Below, one piece after another: positions 51,769 through 62,102 of a DNA stretch of 64,000 nt; position 1 is the first letter of the stretch; each line of letters opens with the position of its first letter. Below the pieces are notes generated by a model. The model did no database searches and was not told where the DNA came from. It saw only the letters and a program-made list of their open reading frames with translations. The DNA lies in assembly GCF_000003815.2 (NCBI RefSeq), contig NC_049993.1, positions 16,204,897 to 16,268,896 of the forward strand, written 5' to 3'. The DNA comes from Branchiostoma floridae. Its lineage: Eukaryota > Chordata > Leptocardii > Amphioxiformes > Branchiostomatidae. Both the position numbers and the translations under genes were made by a program.

Positions 51769-52007
51769 AACCACCTAGCCTCCATAGCAGGCTCTCTGTG
51801 GGCTTTTTTGGCTCATAATACACTTTTGCTGGCATTTCTTTTTGTACTGAANNNNNNNNNNNNNNNNNNNNNNNNNNNNNNNNNNNNNNNNNNNNNNNNN
51901 NNNNNNNNNNNNNNNNNNNNNNNNNNNNNNNNNNNNNNNNNNNNNNNNNNNGTGTATTATGAGCCAAAAAAAGGCCCTAGAGAGCCTGCTATGGAGGCTA
52001 TAAACCA
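51769..52007. mobile_element. Foldback element (family A-like) interrupted by assembly gap 2
   Basis: CCTCCATAGCAGGCTCTCTG, GGCTCATAATACAC at 51780-51823 are mirrored after the gap by GTGTATTATGAGCC, AGAGAGCCTGCTATGGAGGC at 51952-52001. The TAGCCTCCATAGCAGGCTC terminus resembles the family A end TAGCCTCTACCAGGCTC. Confidence 0.85.
51852..51951. other. Assembly gap 2, 100 N
   Basis: Exactly 100 N. It falls at the centre of the inverted repeat at 51769-52007, so the missing sequence is the hairpin loop or inner part of a transposon. Confidence 0.99.
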
Positions 52008-52375
52008 CCAGTCTCCAGGTGTGCAGTTCTACAAACGTCTGTATTTTCCAACCTACTTTATAGAGAGATTTTCTTACACTTGATCGAATCTTGACGACTT
52101 GGAAGAGGTCTCAGGACGACGTTTGAACTTTTGGGGCCACCACGAGCGCGAGCCAAAGCGATCTGCTGGAGAAAATAACCTGTTATGTGTATGTGTACAG
52201 ATCGAGCAGGATTCATCATCGCCCACCCTTTATCTAGGTTCACAACTCTTTCCAGAAACGTAAGTCCAAGGAGGAGGAGGTTAACCTCCTCGGTAAGTCC
52301 AACCATTGAGGTGCAGAAACGTCTTAAAATTTCAACTTTTGACAGAAGCGTTTATGACATATCTTTATTAAAGAG

Positions 52376-52831
52376 ATGGCTAGGTATGACAACGAGAATG
52401 ATCAGCGAGGAAATGTAAAGATAACATTACTGTGCTTGTACGTCATGCCTGTGGTTGTCGCCTCCATGGCTGGTTTGCTTGCGGTGTTCTCGTCGACTTT
52501 TTCGCCTCAGAGAACAACGGTTGAGATCAAGAATGCCAAGTTCTCCACAGACAGCCAAGCATTCAGTCTTCACCAGGAGGGGAGGGTGACGATCCGAGGA
52601 GAGCTGGGCCGCGGCCTGCCCTCCCACCCACCACCGAGGGAGCTGCAATGTGGCACCGGTGAACGTTGCTACAAGTGGCCCATGGCTACAATGATCATCA
52701 AAGCTGAAGAGCAGGAGTCGGCAGATTGCTACACTATAAGCTGGGAGGCTGATGACGACATCTACGAGCCGATGGAGTGCCTTGAGCTAGCACCTGCCCA
52801 CTGGTACGGAGGCGCCGAGATGTACTACCAG
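52376..52831 (+). CDS. MYORG: MYORG-like exon 1: signal anchor and N-terminal domain
   Basis: ATG in AAGAGATGG context; 152 codons to donor [26 protein letters not shown] is the membrane anchor, and [14 protein letters not shown] is the conserved WYGG block of the family. Confidence 0.88.
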
Positions 52832-55126
52832 GTATACTAGATATGTTATATGTTAGATCTGTAACGTTATTTGTCCTAGACGTCTGTTAGTGATTCGGTA
52901 CGAGTTGTATTACTTTGTTGAACACTGCAATTCAGTTAACTACATGGAACGCTAGTTCACCTTTATACGCCGGGTAACCTTTATCCGTTGTGTTTGAGAA
53001 CAGGATAGTACGTAGGGATAACTAACAGTTCATGGTTTCAAATTGTAATATATTCCCAATATTGCTGTTTGAGAAACCTCTTTCCGTTGGTATCCCAAGA
53101 TCCATCTTTTTAAAAACAACGGATATAGGTTACCCCGCGGATAAAGGTGAAGTAGCGTTACATCTAGTTAACTGCTAGACTGATATTGTGAATGTTCGAA
53201 CCAATTAAAACCAAACCATCGTCATCATCATCATCAGGGATGGCCGATTGAGAAGTGGAACAAGTCCATGACGTTCTACCTCTCCGGCGACATGTACGCA
53301 AGTTCGGAGGAGTGGGGTTCGGTCATGGAGCGCTACTGGCTCAGCTCCGAGGGGGTCGTGGTGACGGTGGCGGAGACGGTTCCCCTACACGTCAGCGTGA
53401 ACCACATGAACGATGGTAAACTTTGCTTGAAGGCAGCGTACAAGGATTCACCCTACCAAAACCTCAACAAGGTCCGCCCGAAGCTCCAGTACACCATCTG
53501 TCAGGCCCCGGATGTGAGAGCAGCTCATCGGTTCATGATGAACAGGTTTTACGGCAAGCCGCGCGGGAAACCCGACGAACGCATGATCCGCTCCCCGATG
53601 TGGTCCACGTGGGCGCAGTTCCAAAGAAACATCACCCAGGACGTCATCCTTCAGTTCGCTGACGACATCAACAGCTACGGCTTCTCCAACAGTCAACTGG
53701 AGATTGATGACGGTTGGTCGGTCTTCTACGGCGACGACTTTGACGATCGTCGCTTCCCGAATCCGCGGCAGATGGTTGACGAACTGAAGACTAAAGGCTT
53801 CCGTGTTACTCTGTGGACTCACCCGTTTGCTAACTTTGATTCGGACATGTTCAGTGAGGGCTTGGAGAAGAGGTACTTAGCTGGGATGGTATCTGGAGGG
53901 TGCTGCACAGGGCTGGTCCCCGCACTCATCCGATGGTGGAACGGCGTGGCCAGCATCATTGACGTGACCAACCCTGAAGCTACGGCTTGGTTCAAAGAAC
54001 GTCTGAGGAAGATGCAGCGAGACTACGGCATCGATTCCTTCAAGTTCGACGGCGGCGAAGCCCACTACCTCCCGTCTAATTTTGTCGTCGCTCGACCCGC
54101 TGAGTTGAGAAACACAAACGAATTCACAACACTTTTTGCCAACTTCGCTGCAGACTTCGGTCCAATGGCTGAAGTCCGGGCTGCCTACAGGAACCAGGAT
54201 GTACCTATGTTCGTACGGATGATGGCAGGGACTCCCATTGGGGGTAAGACAATGGACTGAAGACTCTCATCCCCACGGCTCTGACCTTCTCCGTTCTCGG
54301 CTACCCCTTCATCCTTCCCGATATGATTGGCGGGAACGGGTACGATGGGGTCTACCCTGACCGGGAGCTGTTTATTCGCTGGCTGGAGGTGACGGCGTTC
54401 CTACCCTGCATGCAGTTCTCCATTGTGCCGTGGCAGTACGATCAGGAGGTACGTCGGGTTGTCTGTTTCTGAGATGCGTAGTTAATGGGCGTGTTGAGAG
54501 TATGATTATGAAGTTGTGTGGCCCTAGGGCTATTGAAGCCTAGATGCGCACCATCATGCTGCGCTGCGCTCAAACGACTTTCTGTTGCAGTTTAAGTTAC
54601 TTCTCCGATAGCATAAGTTAAAGTCAATAGAAGTTTAAAAAGCTGCCAGAGGAGTGAAGCTGGCCTAAGAGTGTGTATGCTTCTCCTAGGCTACCGTAAG
54701 ATTTGCTTGGAGATTGTCTTAGGGTCCAGCGAAAAGTAGAGCCTGTTAAAGACTATAGATACATAAGAAACAACTTCAATTTGCGTTCTCAGGTTGTTGA
54801 TCTCGCCCGACGCTACGTCGAGCTTCACGAGACCATCGTCGCCCCGAGGATCCTGCGGTATGCCGACGAGGCCGTCGCTACCGGAGACCCCGTCATCCGC
54901 CCGCTGTGGTGGCTCGCCCCTCGCGACGAGAGGGCTTTGACCATCGACTCGGAGTTCCTGATCGGAGACGAGCTGCTGGTGGCGCCTGTGTTGGAGCAGG
55001 GTGCGGCGGAAAGGCACGTGTACCTGCCCCCGGGGGGCAGGTGTATAACGGCGGGGCAGACTCTGCAGCAACTACCCGGTCCCGCTGTCAGAAGTCGCCT
55101 ACTTCACCAGGCAGGGTTCTGCATAG
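52376..55126 (+). CDS. MYORG: MYORG-like GH31 glycosidase, 3 exons, frame broken (possible pseudogene)
   Basis: MYORG is a type II membrane glycosidase of family GH31 in the secretory pathway, with alpha-galactosidase activity in the human enzyme. Exon 1 gives a cytoplasmic N-terminus, a membrane anchor (~16-38) and the first beta domain. Exon 2 holds the TIM barrel: [43 protein letters not shown], and the nucleophile Asp in FKFDGGE (codon 54048-54050). The chain should then run through RDSHWG (acid/base Asp) and [20 protein letters not shown]. However, a one-base loss near 54222 plus a TAA at 54245-54247 break the frame there. Exon 3 encodes [16 protein letters not shown] and IRPLWWLAP, then a second frame change before [11 protein letters not shown] and TAG at 55124-55126. 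Expected length is about 665 aa against ~714 in human. Either a decaying copy or assembly errors. Confidence 0.9.
53238..54448 (+). CDS. MYORG: MYORG-like exon 2: GH31 catalytic barrel, frameshifted
   Basis: Acceptor ATCATCATCAG; starts GWPIEKWN, which completes the WYGG...W-P-I block. Donor GTACGT after IVPWQYDQE. The frame is open from 53238 to 54260, but the family sequence switches to the -1 frame near 54222 and stays there to 54448. 1211 nt long, where 1212 would keep frame. Confidence 0.9.
54793..55126 (+). CDS. MYORG: MYORG-like exon 3: C-terminal domain
   Basis: Acceptor TGCGTTCTCAG. In-frame [48 protein letters not shown] and [10 protein letters not shown], all GH31 landmarks. The expected final segment [17 protein letters not shown] is read in the +1 frame from 55070; the original frame instead runs to a stop at about 55218. 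Confidence 0.88.
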
Positions 55127-55137
55127 AAATGCAGGAA

Positions 55138-55215
55138 GAAATGATAATGATACCCTTTATTGTACATCCATGCCCTATTGGGCTGATCTTGACAAAAGTC
55201 GCAATAAAGTGCATA
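55138..55215. mobile_element. Retroelement 3' tail-like fragment
   Basis: ATGATACCCTTTATTGTACA, CCATGCCCTATTGGGCTGAT, then AATAAAG and AATAAAC. Resembles 37800-37870. It could alternatively be the genuine MYORG 3' UTR with AATAAA. Confidence 0.35.
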
Positions 55216-55366
55216 TAATAACAATAAACATGCAAAGTTACAGGAAGACATTGATATTTCTGTCTACGTTTATGTTTTGGTTTAGTCTTATAACCTGTAC
55301 TTTATTCCTTCATTCTGTCTTTGTTAGAATCATTTACAACCGAATGGCGACCATAAAAAAGCCCAA

Positions 55367-55368
<2 letters not shown>

Positions 55369-55451
<83 letters not shown>
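55369..55451 (+). repeat. (CA)n microsatellite, about 41 units
   Basis: Uninterrupted CA dinucleotides. Long CA runs can adopt Z-DNA and are usually length-polymorphic. Confidence 0.99.
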
Positions 55452-55454
<3 letters not shown>

Positions 55455-55671
55455 CCAACGATAACTGTTCTTGGCTAAGGTACTACTAAGTTGAGCAGCG
55501 ACAGCACGGTTAGGCATGCTATACAAGCCATTCCCCCTCCCGCCACTCTTCGCCTGACCACCTGTCAGGCCGTCCATTTCCTCCGTCTCACCTGTCCTCC
55601 TCCAGCCCTGACCTGTCACCTGCCCGTCTGCACCTGTCCGCCTGTAAGATCCTGTAAGACGTGCGGGTACT

Positions 55672-56198
55672 TAAGACGCCATGATCACCCTGACAGGAAA
55701 CTGACGGGTACAAATGGTCCGCAGTAAAGCTAAGAGCACAACCCGCCGTACGTGCAATTTGTCCGTATGGTACTTTTTTTTAGGTCACGTCCGCCACGTA
55801 TTTCTGAGAACGTGGAGAACGACTGGCAAGAGCAGGGAGGGAGTACGTCAACGCACGGAACACAAAGTTTTGCCTGCACGTGAAGTTCTACGGCGTGTCT
55901 GCGTGCTCCAAAATCCGTCGGATTCCCTACGAGTTCGTACGGAGGCGGTACTTACCACTTACGGATCCCAAAAGATTTTGTACATAGATAGCACTCTCCA
56001 AGCAGAGGTTAGGCTCCGGCTGTTTTTTCAACGTTTTTTTTTTTTTTTTGTTGTCGTTTTTATTGGGCTTTCTCTTTTATATTGTATCTTGCTGTATCAA
56101 AACCTAACGTATTTGCACGACGTACGGCGGGTTGTGCCCTTAGCGTAAGACGCCGTGATCACCCTGACAGGGAAGTGACGGGTACAAATGGTCCGCAG
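55672..56198. mobile_element. Inverted-repeat element (55727-56145) between 53 bp direct repeats
   Basis: Direct repeats 55672-55724 and 56146-56198 (TAAGACGCC(A/G)TGATCACCC ... CAAATGGTCCGCAG) are about 94% alike. Between them, AGCTAAGAGCACAACCCGCC/GTACGTGCAA and TTGCACGACGTACGGCGGGT/TGTGCCCTTAGC are terminal inverted repeats of ~30 bp. A CTCCAAGCAGAGGTTAGGCT motif lies inside. No transposase. Confidence 0.8.
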
Positions 56199-56319
56199 CC
56201 CGGCTGTAATCCGCTCGTCTCCCGCTGATAAGGATCTGTGAGCTTCACCTTGAGACTGACCCTTATGCAGGCGGCGGTGGGAGTGCCTGATAGCGATCAT
56301 CATTTCGTCTAAAGTGTCT

Positions 56320-56570
56320 ACATTTTTTTCTAAATCGTGTGGGTTTTTCTAAAGCATGTGGGTTATTTTCGTTACGTTTTTTTCTAAAGCGTCTGCGTTA
56401 GTTTCTAAAGCTTATGCGTTTTTCTAAAGCTTGCGCGTCTTTTTATAAAGCATGTGGGTTATTTTTAAACATGCGTGTTTTTCTAAAGCTTTAAGGTACG
56501 TTATTTCTAAAGCTTGACCGTTTTTTTTTTCTTAAGCTTCCGTGTCTTTTCCTAAAACTCTGCCTTTTCT
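56320..56570 (+). repeat. Degenerate TTTCTAAAGC minisatellite
   Basis: About ten copies of a ~20-25 bp unit, TTTCTAAAGC(G/A/T)TGTG(G/C)GTT, with heavy drift. A shorter series of the same unit is at 60160-60255. Confidence 0.75.
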
Positions 56571-56599
56571 CTACTAGTAATAAAAATCACGACAACTTT

Positions 56600-57220
56600 T
56601 TACTCAGACAAATTACCTGCTATGTAGGTAGGTTTTACACTCGCGGGAGGTCATCGGCCTCAGATAGCACAGAACAAACGTACGGGACAGTCTCCTCAGA
56701 AGATTTTAAAAAATCTGAAACATTTGATCCTCCTAAACCCTTTCAAACATTGATACAATTTCACCAAAACCCACCAAAGTCTTCCCTGTCAAATCTAAAC
56801 GATCCTCTCACCACCCCCTCAAACTTTTCAGATAGAATAATCCTTAAGAAGTTCTACTTAGCGGCTCTTCAATTCTCCACCTTTCCCTCCGTTGAAGAGA
56901 TGAAACTGTTTGAATCTAAATAACAGACGTCCATTAAGTGTTGATTCATACTTTATGAGATAATCCCCTCTCCTCCGCACTTTAGATTTGCCGTAATCCC
57001 AGCTCGGCGGATTCGTGCTTCTCCGTATAAACTATTGATCCATCCGTTACTGGGAGCGGTCTCCGAGTCTTTGAAGTTTGTTGAAGCAGAGTTTAACTCT
57101 CGTGCGTCTTGAGGCGCGTGTCTTCTGTCTTGAAGGAGGCTGTCAAGACGCCCCCGGAGCGTGGGAGTATGACGGAGATATGACGGTGTCTTACCGGGCC
57201 CCAAGGACCGACTTTAGATC
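56600..57220. other. No feature recognised
   Basis: AT-rich single-copy-looking sequence with no ORF, repeat or exon I can support. Confidence 0.4.
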
Positions 57221-57221
57221 C

Positions 57222-57552
57222 CTGGAAATTCGAAGAATCAGCTGAATCTGCGAAATCATCGGCAAAGTGGTCTAATGGGTCCGTTTTAGAGAGCAGTTAT
57301 ATTTAGAACAACATCTTACAGACTAATATGGCGATATTTAGCACCGCTTAGCAACATTGCAAAGAAAGTGATACAGTTCGAAATCACTGGAAATTCGAAG
57401 AATCAGCTGAATTTGTGAAATCATCGGCAAAGCGGTCTAATGGGTCCGTTATCTCCTTGTTATCTAGAGAACAGTTACATTTTAGAACAATATCTTATTA
57501 CAGACTTATGTGGAGATTTTGCAGCATTGCGAAGAAAGTGATACAATCCTTA
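57222..57552. repeat. 165 bp tandem duplication
   Basis: CTGGAAATTCGAAGAATCAG starts at 57222 and at 57387. Both copies continue through AAATCATCGGCAAAG and GGTCTAATGGGTCCGTT to AAGAAAGTGATACA. Indels separate the copies in the middle. Confidence 0.88.
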
Positions 57553-57843
57553 CGAAAACAAAGGAAATATTGGACAGGTAGAGGCCCGTGGTTTCATATT
57601 TTCACTGAAGTAAATGAAGCATCTACCCCAGTACCTACACCTTACACCCGCACCCCACTAGAGGCTGCGCACGCTGAACCATTAAAGGTTTAACAGAGCG
57701 CATAACGAATTTTAAAGGTAAGAAACCAATTTTAAAACGTTTTGAGTATTTAGTCTAATCTCCAAACTCCTTGCATAAGATAGTATCATAAGCTTGGGGA
57801 AGGAGTTTAGCCGGTAGTTTTGGCCACCGAGAAGGCGGTGATA

Positions 57844-58013
57844 CAGTTGAAGCCGTTTAATTGCACTCGCCATTTGCCATGGCAGCACATTTTGTGCAAT
57901 TATCCGGGTAGTGCAACAAAACAGTTATTCAGCTGGACCACATCACTATAGGACTTTCGTGCAATTAACAGAAGTGTGCAGTTATCCGTTGTGCAATTAA
58001 CTGGCTTCTACTG
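57844..58013. mobile_element. MITE, family D copy 2
   Basis: Ends CAGTTGAAGCCGTTTAATTG and CAATTAACTGGCTTCTACTG, flanked by TA (57842-57843, 58014-58015). The right terminus is the reverse complement of the left terminus of the copy at 214-387. Confidence 0.85.
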
Positions 58014-58049
58014 TACTATCTTTTGCCACCGCAAGATTTGCTTGGAGTT

Positions 58050-59720
58050 TAGATTTAGTCGTCTTTTCCATCATACTTTTACAGCTTGCATCATATTCAA
58101 ATCATAAAATCAAGAGTTCCAATTTTTGTTGCTATACACACGGTCGCCGTCTTCCACGCGTTCTCACATGTACCCTGCGAGCATAGGAGCCGGTATTGTG
58201 TGCCGCTTAAAGTAAGTACTATTCCCCTCACACGCCACAGATAATGGTGCGTTTAAGAGGGGTCAGATCGGCGACCTCTGCAAGATGAAAGCCTGTCCCC
58301 GAGCAAAGGTGCCGCGCCACCCCGGCAGTTTCCCCGCTACTTCTGTCTGTTGTAGAAATAAGCGACCGTGAAGACCGCTTGTGTTAGGGCTATTGTCGCG
58401 GCCCAACGGTCTTACAGACCCCCCAACGACGCCCTGACCTGGAGTCGGCATATTCAAGTAGATGTATGGTTCCAGCCCATGTAGCTTTATAATACCATCT
58501 TACACAGACCTTACAAGTGCGGTCGACATTTCTTGAGGCGCGTCAAACATGGTCCACGGTTTAGGGCTGCTTTCTGGGATGGTGTACCGGTCATGTTTTG
58601 GTTACACAATAACACGTGAGCGATCAAAAGACGGGGCATATCAGCCAAAAAAGTCAGAGAAGGCCACGACCTTAATGTCCAAGTAGATCCTACGGTAGTA
58701 TAGGTTAGTATCAAAAGCTTGCAAAGGAGTGAATCCGGTCTAGGAGTGTGTATGGCTACCGGAGGATCTGCTTGGAGATTATCCCTGACCTGGCCGGCCA
58801 CCAAGAAGGCTCTCGCAGGAGATTACTACGTGTACTTGCAGTTTTTTAATAGTTATGGAGTTTCGAGGAGACCCATAGGTCATCAGTAATTATCGAAAAA
58901 CTGGAAAAAGGGTCCCGATGATGGAGCTGAGGCTATGTGGTTCTGACTTTTAACGTTTATAACTAGTTTGGTTCGTCTTTTGAGTTCGTGGTGCGTCACA
59001 GTTTAACCTGTCGTTCTACGTGCGACGAGAAGTTAGTATATTCAAAAAAGAGACGGAAAAATTCCGGGACTGGAGTAAATGTACGTAAATTGAATAAATG
59101 TACGTAAAAGCTGACGATTCTTTGTAGTTTTTCATTCAATCCGACAATACGTTGCCCACTGACTTGTGTTATGCTATATCATAATGTTATGATGTTGCCA
59201 AGAGAAATTTAAGAACAATACCTGTGAGACGAAAGCTAAGATAGGAAGAAAAGTATAATTTTTGCCATGCATAAGGAACGAAATGAATAAGAGAAGAAAA
59301 AATAAAAGAAAGGAGTGAAAAAAGTACAAGTTGAGAAAAGAAGCAGGGGCAGACGAAAGGACAAAGAAAGAAAGAAAGAAAGAACTCGTGACCTACTTTT
59401 AACCGACATTTTTGTTCTTTCTCAAAAAGCCGGTCAAAACAAATACTAGGGATATCTTCCACCCCTGCACCAGTACTACACCCATGTGACCTGTAAGCAT
59501 GTCATATGTACAGACAGATGGATTACCGGGGCTTTAGTTCTCTCTGCTTTCAAAACTGCTGCAAACTATTTTCACAAACCTGCTTCTATTCTGCTGTATT
59601 GTGAAGTGTGGAGAGGCCCGCGTCTTTGGTGGTCCACTTTTTTCTGTCTCTGAGTTTCCCTTTGAAATGTTGGGGAGGCCGCGACGACGGGGAATGCGTA
59701 ACCTTAATGGCCCTATGATG
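58050..59720. other. No gene; scattered MITE half-copies
   Basis: Around 58700-58790, AAGGAGTGAATCCGGTCTAG, GGCTACCGGAGGATCTGCTT and GACCTGGCCGGCCACC are family A and motif-family fragments. (AAAG)n occurs near 59365-59382. Nothing coding seen. Confidence 0.4.
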
Positions 59721-59725
59721 TGCTA

Positions 59726-60014
59726 ACACGCGCGTATATATTCAAGTCCGTATGAAGTCCGTATGGGATTCTTAGCCTCTACGAGGATCCATTGAGGTCA
59801 CAGGACAAAATAGCAGAAATTGGACAAATATAGACACATAACATGTCAGGAATTAGCTGGTCGAGGAGTATGGTTTGCGCCTAGCTAACTCGTATTGTAT
59901 GTTAATTGTCTATATTTGTCTAATTTCTACTACTTTCCCAGTGACCTGTGGACCCCGGTAGAGACTAATATTTCCATACGGGCCTCTTACGGACCTGAAT
60001 ATGTACGCGCGTGT
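59726..60014. mobile_element. Composite family A element with outer arms
   Basis: The outer arms CACGCGCGTATATATTCAAG/TCCGTATG and its reverse at CGGACCTGAATATGTACGCG/CGTGTG bracket an inner family A unit (TAGCCTCTACGAGG at 59773 to GGTAGAGACTA at 59967). The half copy at 34464 has the same outer-inner arrangement. Confidence 0.8.
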
Positions 60015-60106
60015 GAACCCAAGTACCTGTGTCACCTTTTAAAGACAAAACACCTGACTTTGCTACTGATATAGTTCCGTCTCTCCTCTCCATCATCCAC
60101 GCCCCA

Positions 60107-60309
60107 CATCTGCTTGGAGACCATGTTCTCTCTCGTGCAGTGTCGACTTCTGGCGAGTCTATTTCTAAAGCGTGTGTGCTCTTTCTAAATCTTGTGCATT
60201 TCTTTTCTTAAGCGTGTGTATTTCTCTATGGCCTGTGCGTTTTCTTCGTTTAAAGCTCTACATCTGCTTGGAGATCATGTTCTCTCGTGCAGTGTCGACT
60301 TCAGGCGAG
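60107..60309. repeat. ~50 bp direct repeats around TTTCTAAAGC repeats
   Basis: CATCTGCTTGGAGA(C/T)CATG, TCGTGCAGTGTCGACTTC and GGCGAG occur at 60107-60158 and 60261-60309. Between them are four TTTCTAAAGC-like units. Confidence 0.8.
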
Positions 60310-60354
60310 ACCCGGTCGCGTGAGAGCTGTGGCAGGCCTGCAGTCGGACCAGGG

Positions 60355-60770
60355 TAGCCTCTACCAGGCTCACCGGATAGGTGGTCTAATAGTAGAAATA
60401 GGACAAATAGAGTCAATAGTACGCAAGGGGAGTTAGCCGGCCAGATGAATTAAAATGCAGAAAATTTCGTGGTGGTCTAATGTTCGCGGTTTTCGCGGTG
60501 GCCGCTTCACCGCGAACATAAACCACCGCGAACATTTTTCCATGGCAGTAAGAGACTACAGTGCATGGTGCAACCGCGAAATTAAAACCACCGCGAAAGG
60601 TCCTTTTTCCCGCTACGGCGAAATTAAATCCCCGCGAACTTAAATACATTTACAGTATTTTCTCACCGGCCGGTCAGTTCACTCCTAGGCCAGTTAACTC
60701 CTACAAGACTTCTATTTCTCACTTGGCTAAAGTCCCCTTATTCCTCCAGGCGGGAGTCTGGTAGAGACTA
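60355..60770. mobile_element. Family A MITE split by nested family B MITE
   Basis: Outer left TAGCCTCTACCAGGCTCACC at 60355, outer right GGGAGTCTGGTAGAGACTA ending 60770. GTTAGCCGGCCAG at about 60432 and CACCGGCCGGTCAGTTCAC at about 60664 are the inner broken halves. The inserted part is 60451-60655. Confidence 0.8.
60451..60655. mobile_element. MITE, family B copy 3 (nested)
   Basis: Contains TTCGCGGTTTTCGCGGTGGC, AACATAAACCACCGCGAAC and GAAATTAAATCCCCGCGAAC, and ends CATTTACAG followed by TA. The left end is degenerate (AAAATGCAG). Confidence 0.8.
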
Positions 60771-61011
60771 CCGTCGCGTGAGAGTCACGGCAGGTACCGC
60801 CGGCCACATGAGCCGCGCACCGCCACCGGACTCTGTCAGCGCCACGAGTACTGAAGCGGCACTCATAACGGGTCTACTGACATACATACTCAGCCTGTCC
60901 ACACCGTACGATACACGGGTATGGCACAGAGTTTTAACTTCACGCGTCGGCACGCAAAATCCTGACTATTCTTGTTATAACGTTACATGTACGCGTAACT
61001 TGTATGTCGGT

Positions 61012-61980
61012 GGCTTTCTTTGAACAAACGGATCCTATGTATGGTAGGATAAGAGCGCCAATGTTTTGGACATTTCGCCTGAAATGTGACAGATTGACAC
61101 AAATATGATGATATAAATGCAAACATTAATGTTTGTCGGGGAATATTTCAAGTCTGGGTGCCCAAGACCTACAAAGGGGTCCTCTTGTCACATACCTTGT
61201 TTGAAACAAGTTTGTCGTGGAACTTTGTCGACGTGTTGCTCTGTCCACGCCCTGGACCCTGTGTAACTTTATTTTTGTCTTATTCACATATATTCTATGA
61301 GCATAAGGCAAAAAGCACAGCTTGCTTATACTTCTACTCAACAACATAAAACAAGAGTAATAAACACAATATAAACATGCATACATAAACACCTGTTTGG
61401 CTTTAAAGTTTAAGGACCCTCACGTCACACATGTAGTGCGATGGGTTCCCGATAACAAATTGATTGCATTCTCGGGACAATCATGGCCGTAATGAATTCA
61501 TGTCATCGTTTAGTCTATGTTAAAACAACTGTAGGAAACCTTGACCATGTTCCCATGTGTGATCTAACATTATACCCTTACCTGGACAGGTGTATATGTA
61601 CTGATATAGGCACTTGAGGCTTCCAAGAAAGCCAAGTTGAGAAGCCACGTGACAGTTCCGTGATGTCTGTTTCTGTGGCATGTTGTATGACATCTTACAT
61701 CCGTTCTTTGATATCTTTTCATACATCTTCGTGTGGCCAATTCTTCATTGTGTGTAACGGAAGTAACCAACTGGTCTCTATCAATCTTTAATTGTGACGT
61801 TTCTCACGCGATCGGCCTCTGATTATGAAACGAAGAAATTGGTGACCTTAAGTTGACCTTGACCACCGTTTGAAATAAACCAGTGCTGCTAGCATACCGG
61901 GACAAGATTTATATTCATTCATAAATGTTTGATATAATAAATTCCTCAAGTGCCAGATACTTTTTAAATCTCTTGGATCA
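61012..61980. other. No feature recognised
   Basis: AT-rich sequence without supported ORF or repeat. Confidence 0.35.
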
Positions 61981-62007
61981 AATGGTCCTTAGTGTGTGTG
62001 TGTCGCG

Positions 62008-62013
62008 CGGTCG

Positions 62014-62046
<33 letters not shown>

Positions 62047-62048
62047 GC

Positions 62049-62101
<53 letters not shown>
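62008..62101 (+). repeat. (GTGC)n-(GC)n-(GT)n compound microsatellite
   Basis: About 8 GTGC units, about 10 GC units and about 20 GT units in a row, uninterrupted alternating purine-pyrimidine. (GTTT)n follows at about 62106. Confidence 0.98.

Positions 62102-62102
<1 letters not shown>

Larger units (their letters stand above)
42780..52375. other. Repeat-rich intergenic region with two assembly gaps
   Basis: No gene recognised. MITEs, hairpins and gaps are listed individually. Stretches 42800-43800, 45200-46170, 46340-46980, 48240-49700 and 50050-51180 show nothing I can name. Confidence 0.45.

Noticed and set aside
54245-54265. A tiny 20 nt intron (GTAAG...AAG) that would bypass the MYORG break
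   Set aside because: A GT...AG pair exists, but 20 nt is too short for a spliceosomal intron and it would not restore the DSHWG segment.
55302-55619. ORFs rich in Thr-His or Cys-Val
   Set aside because: Translations of the (CA)n tract.
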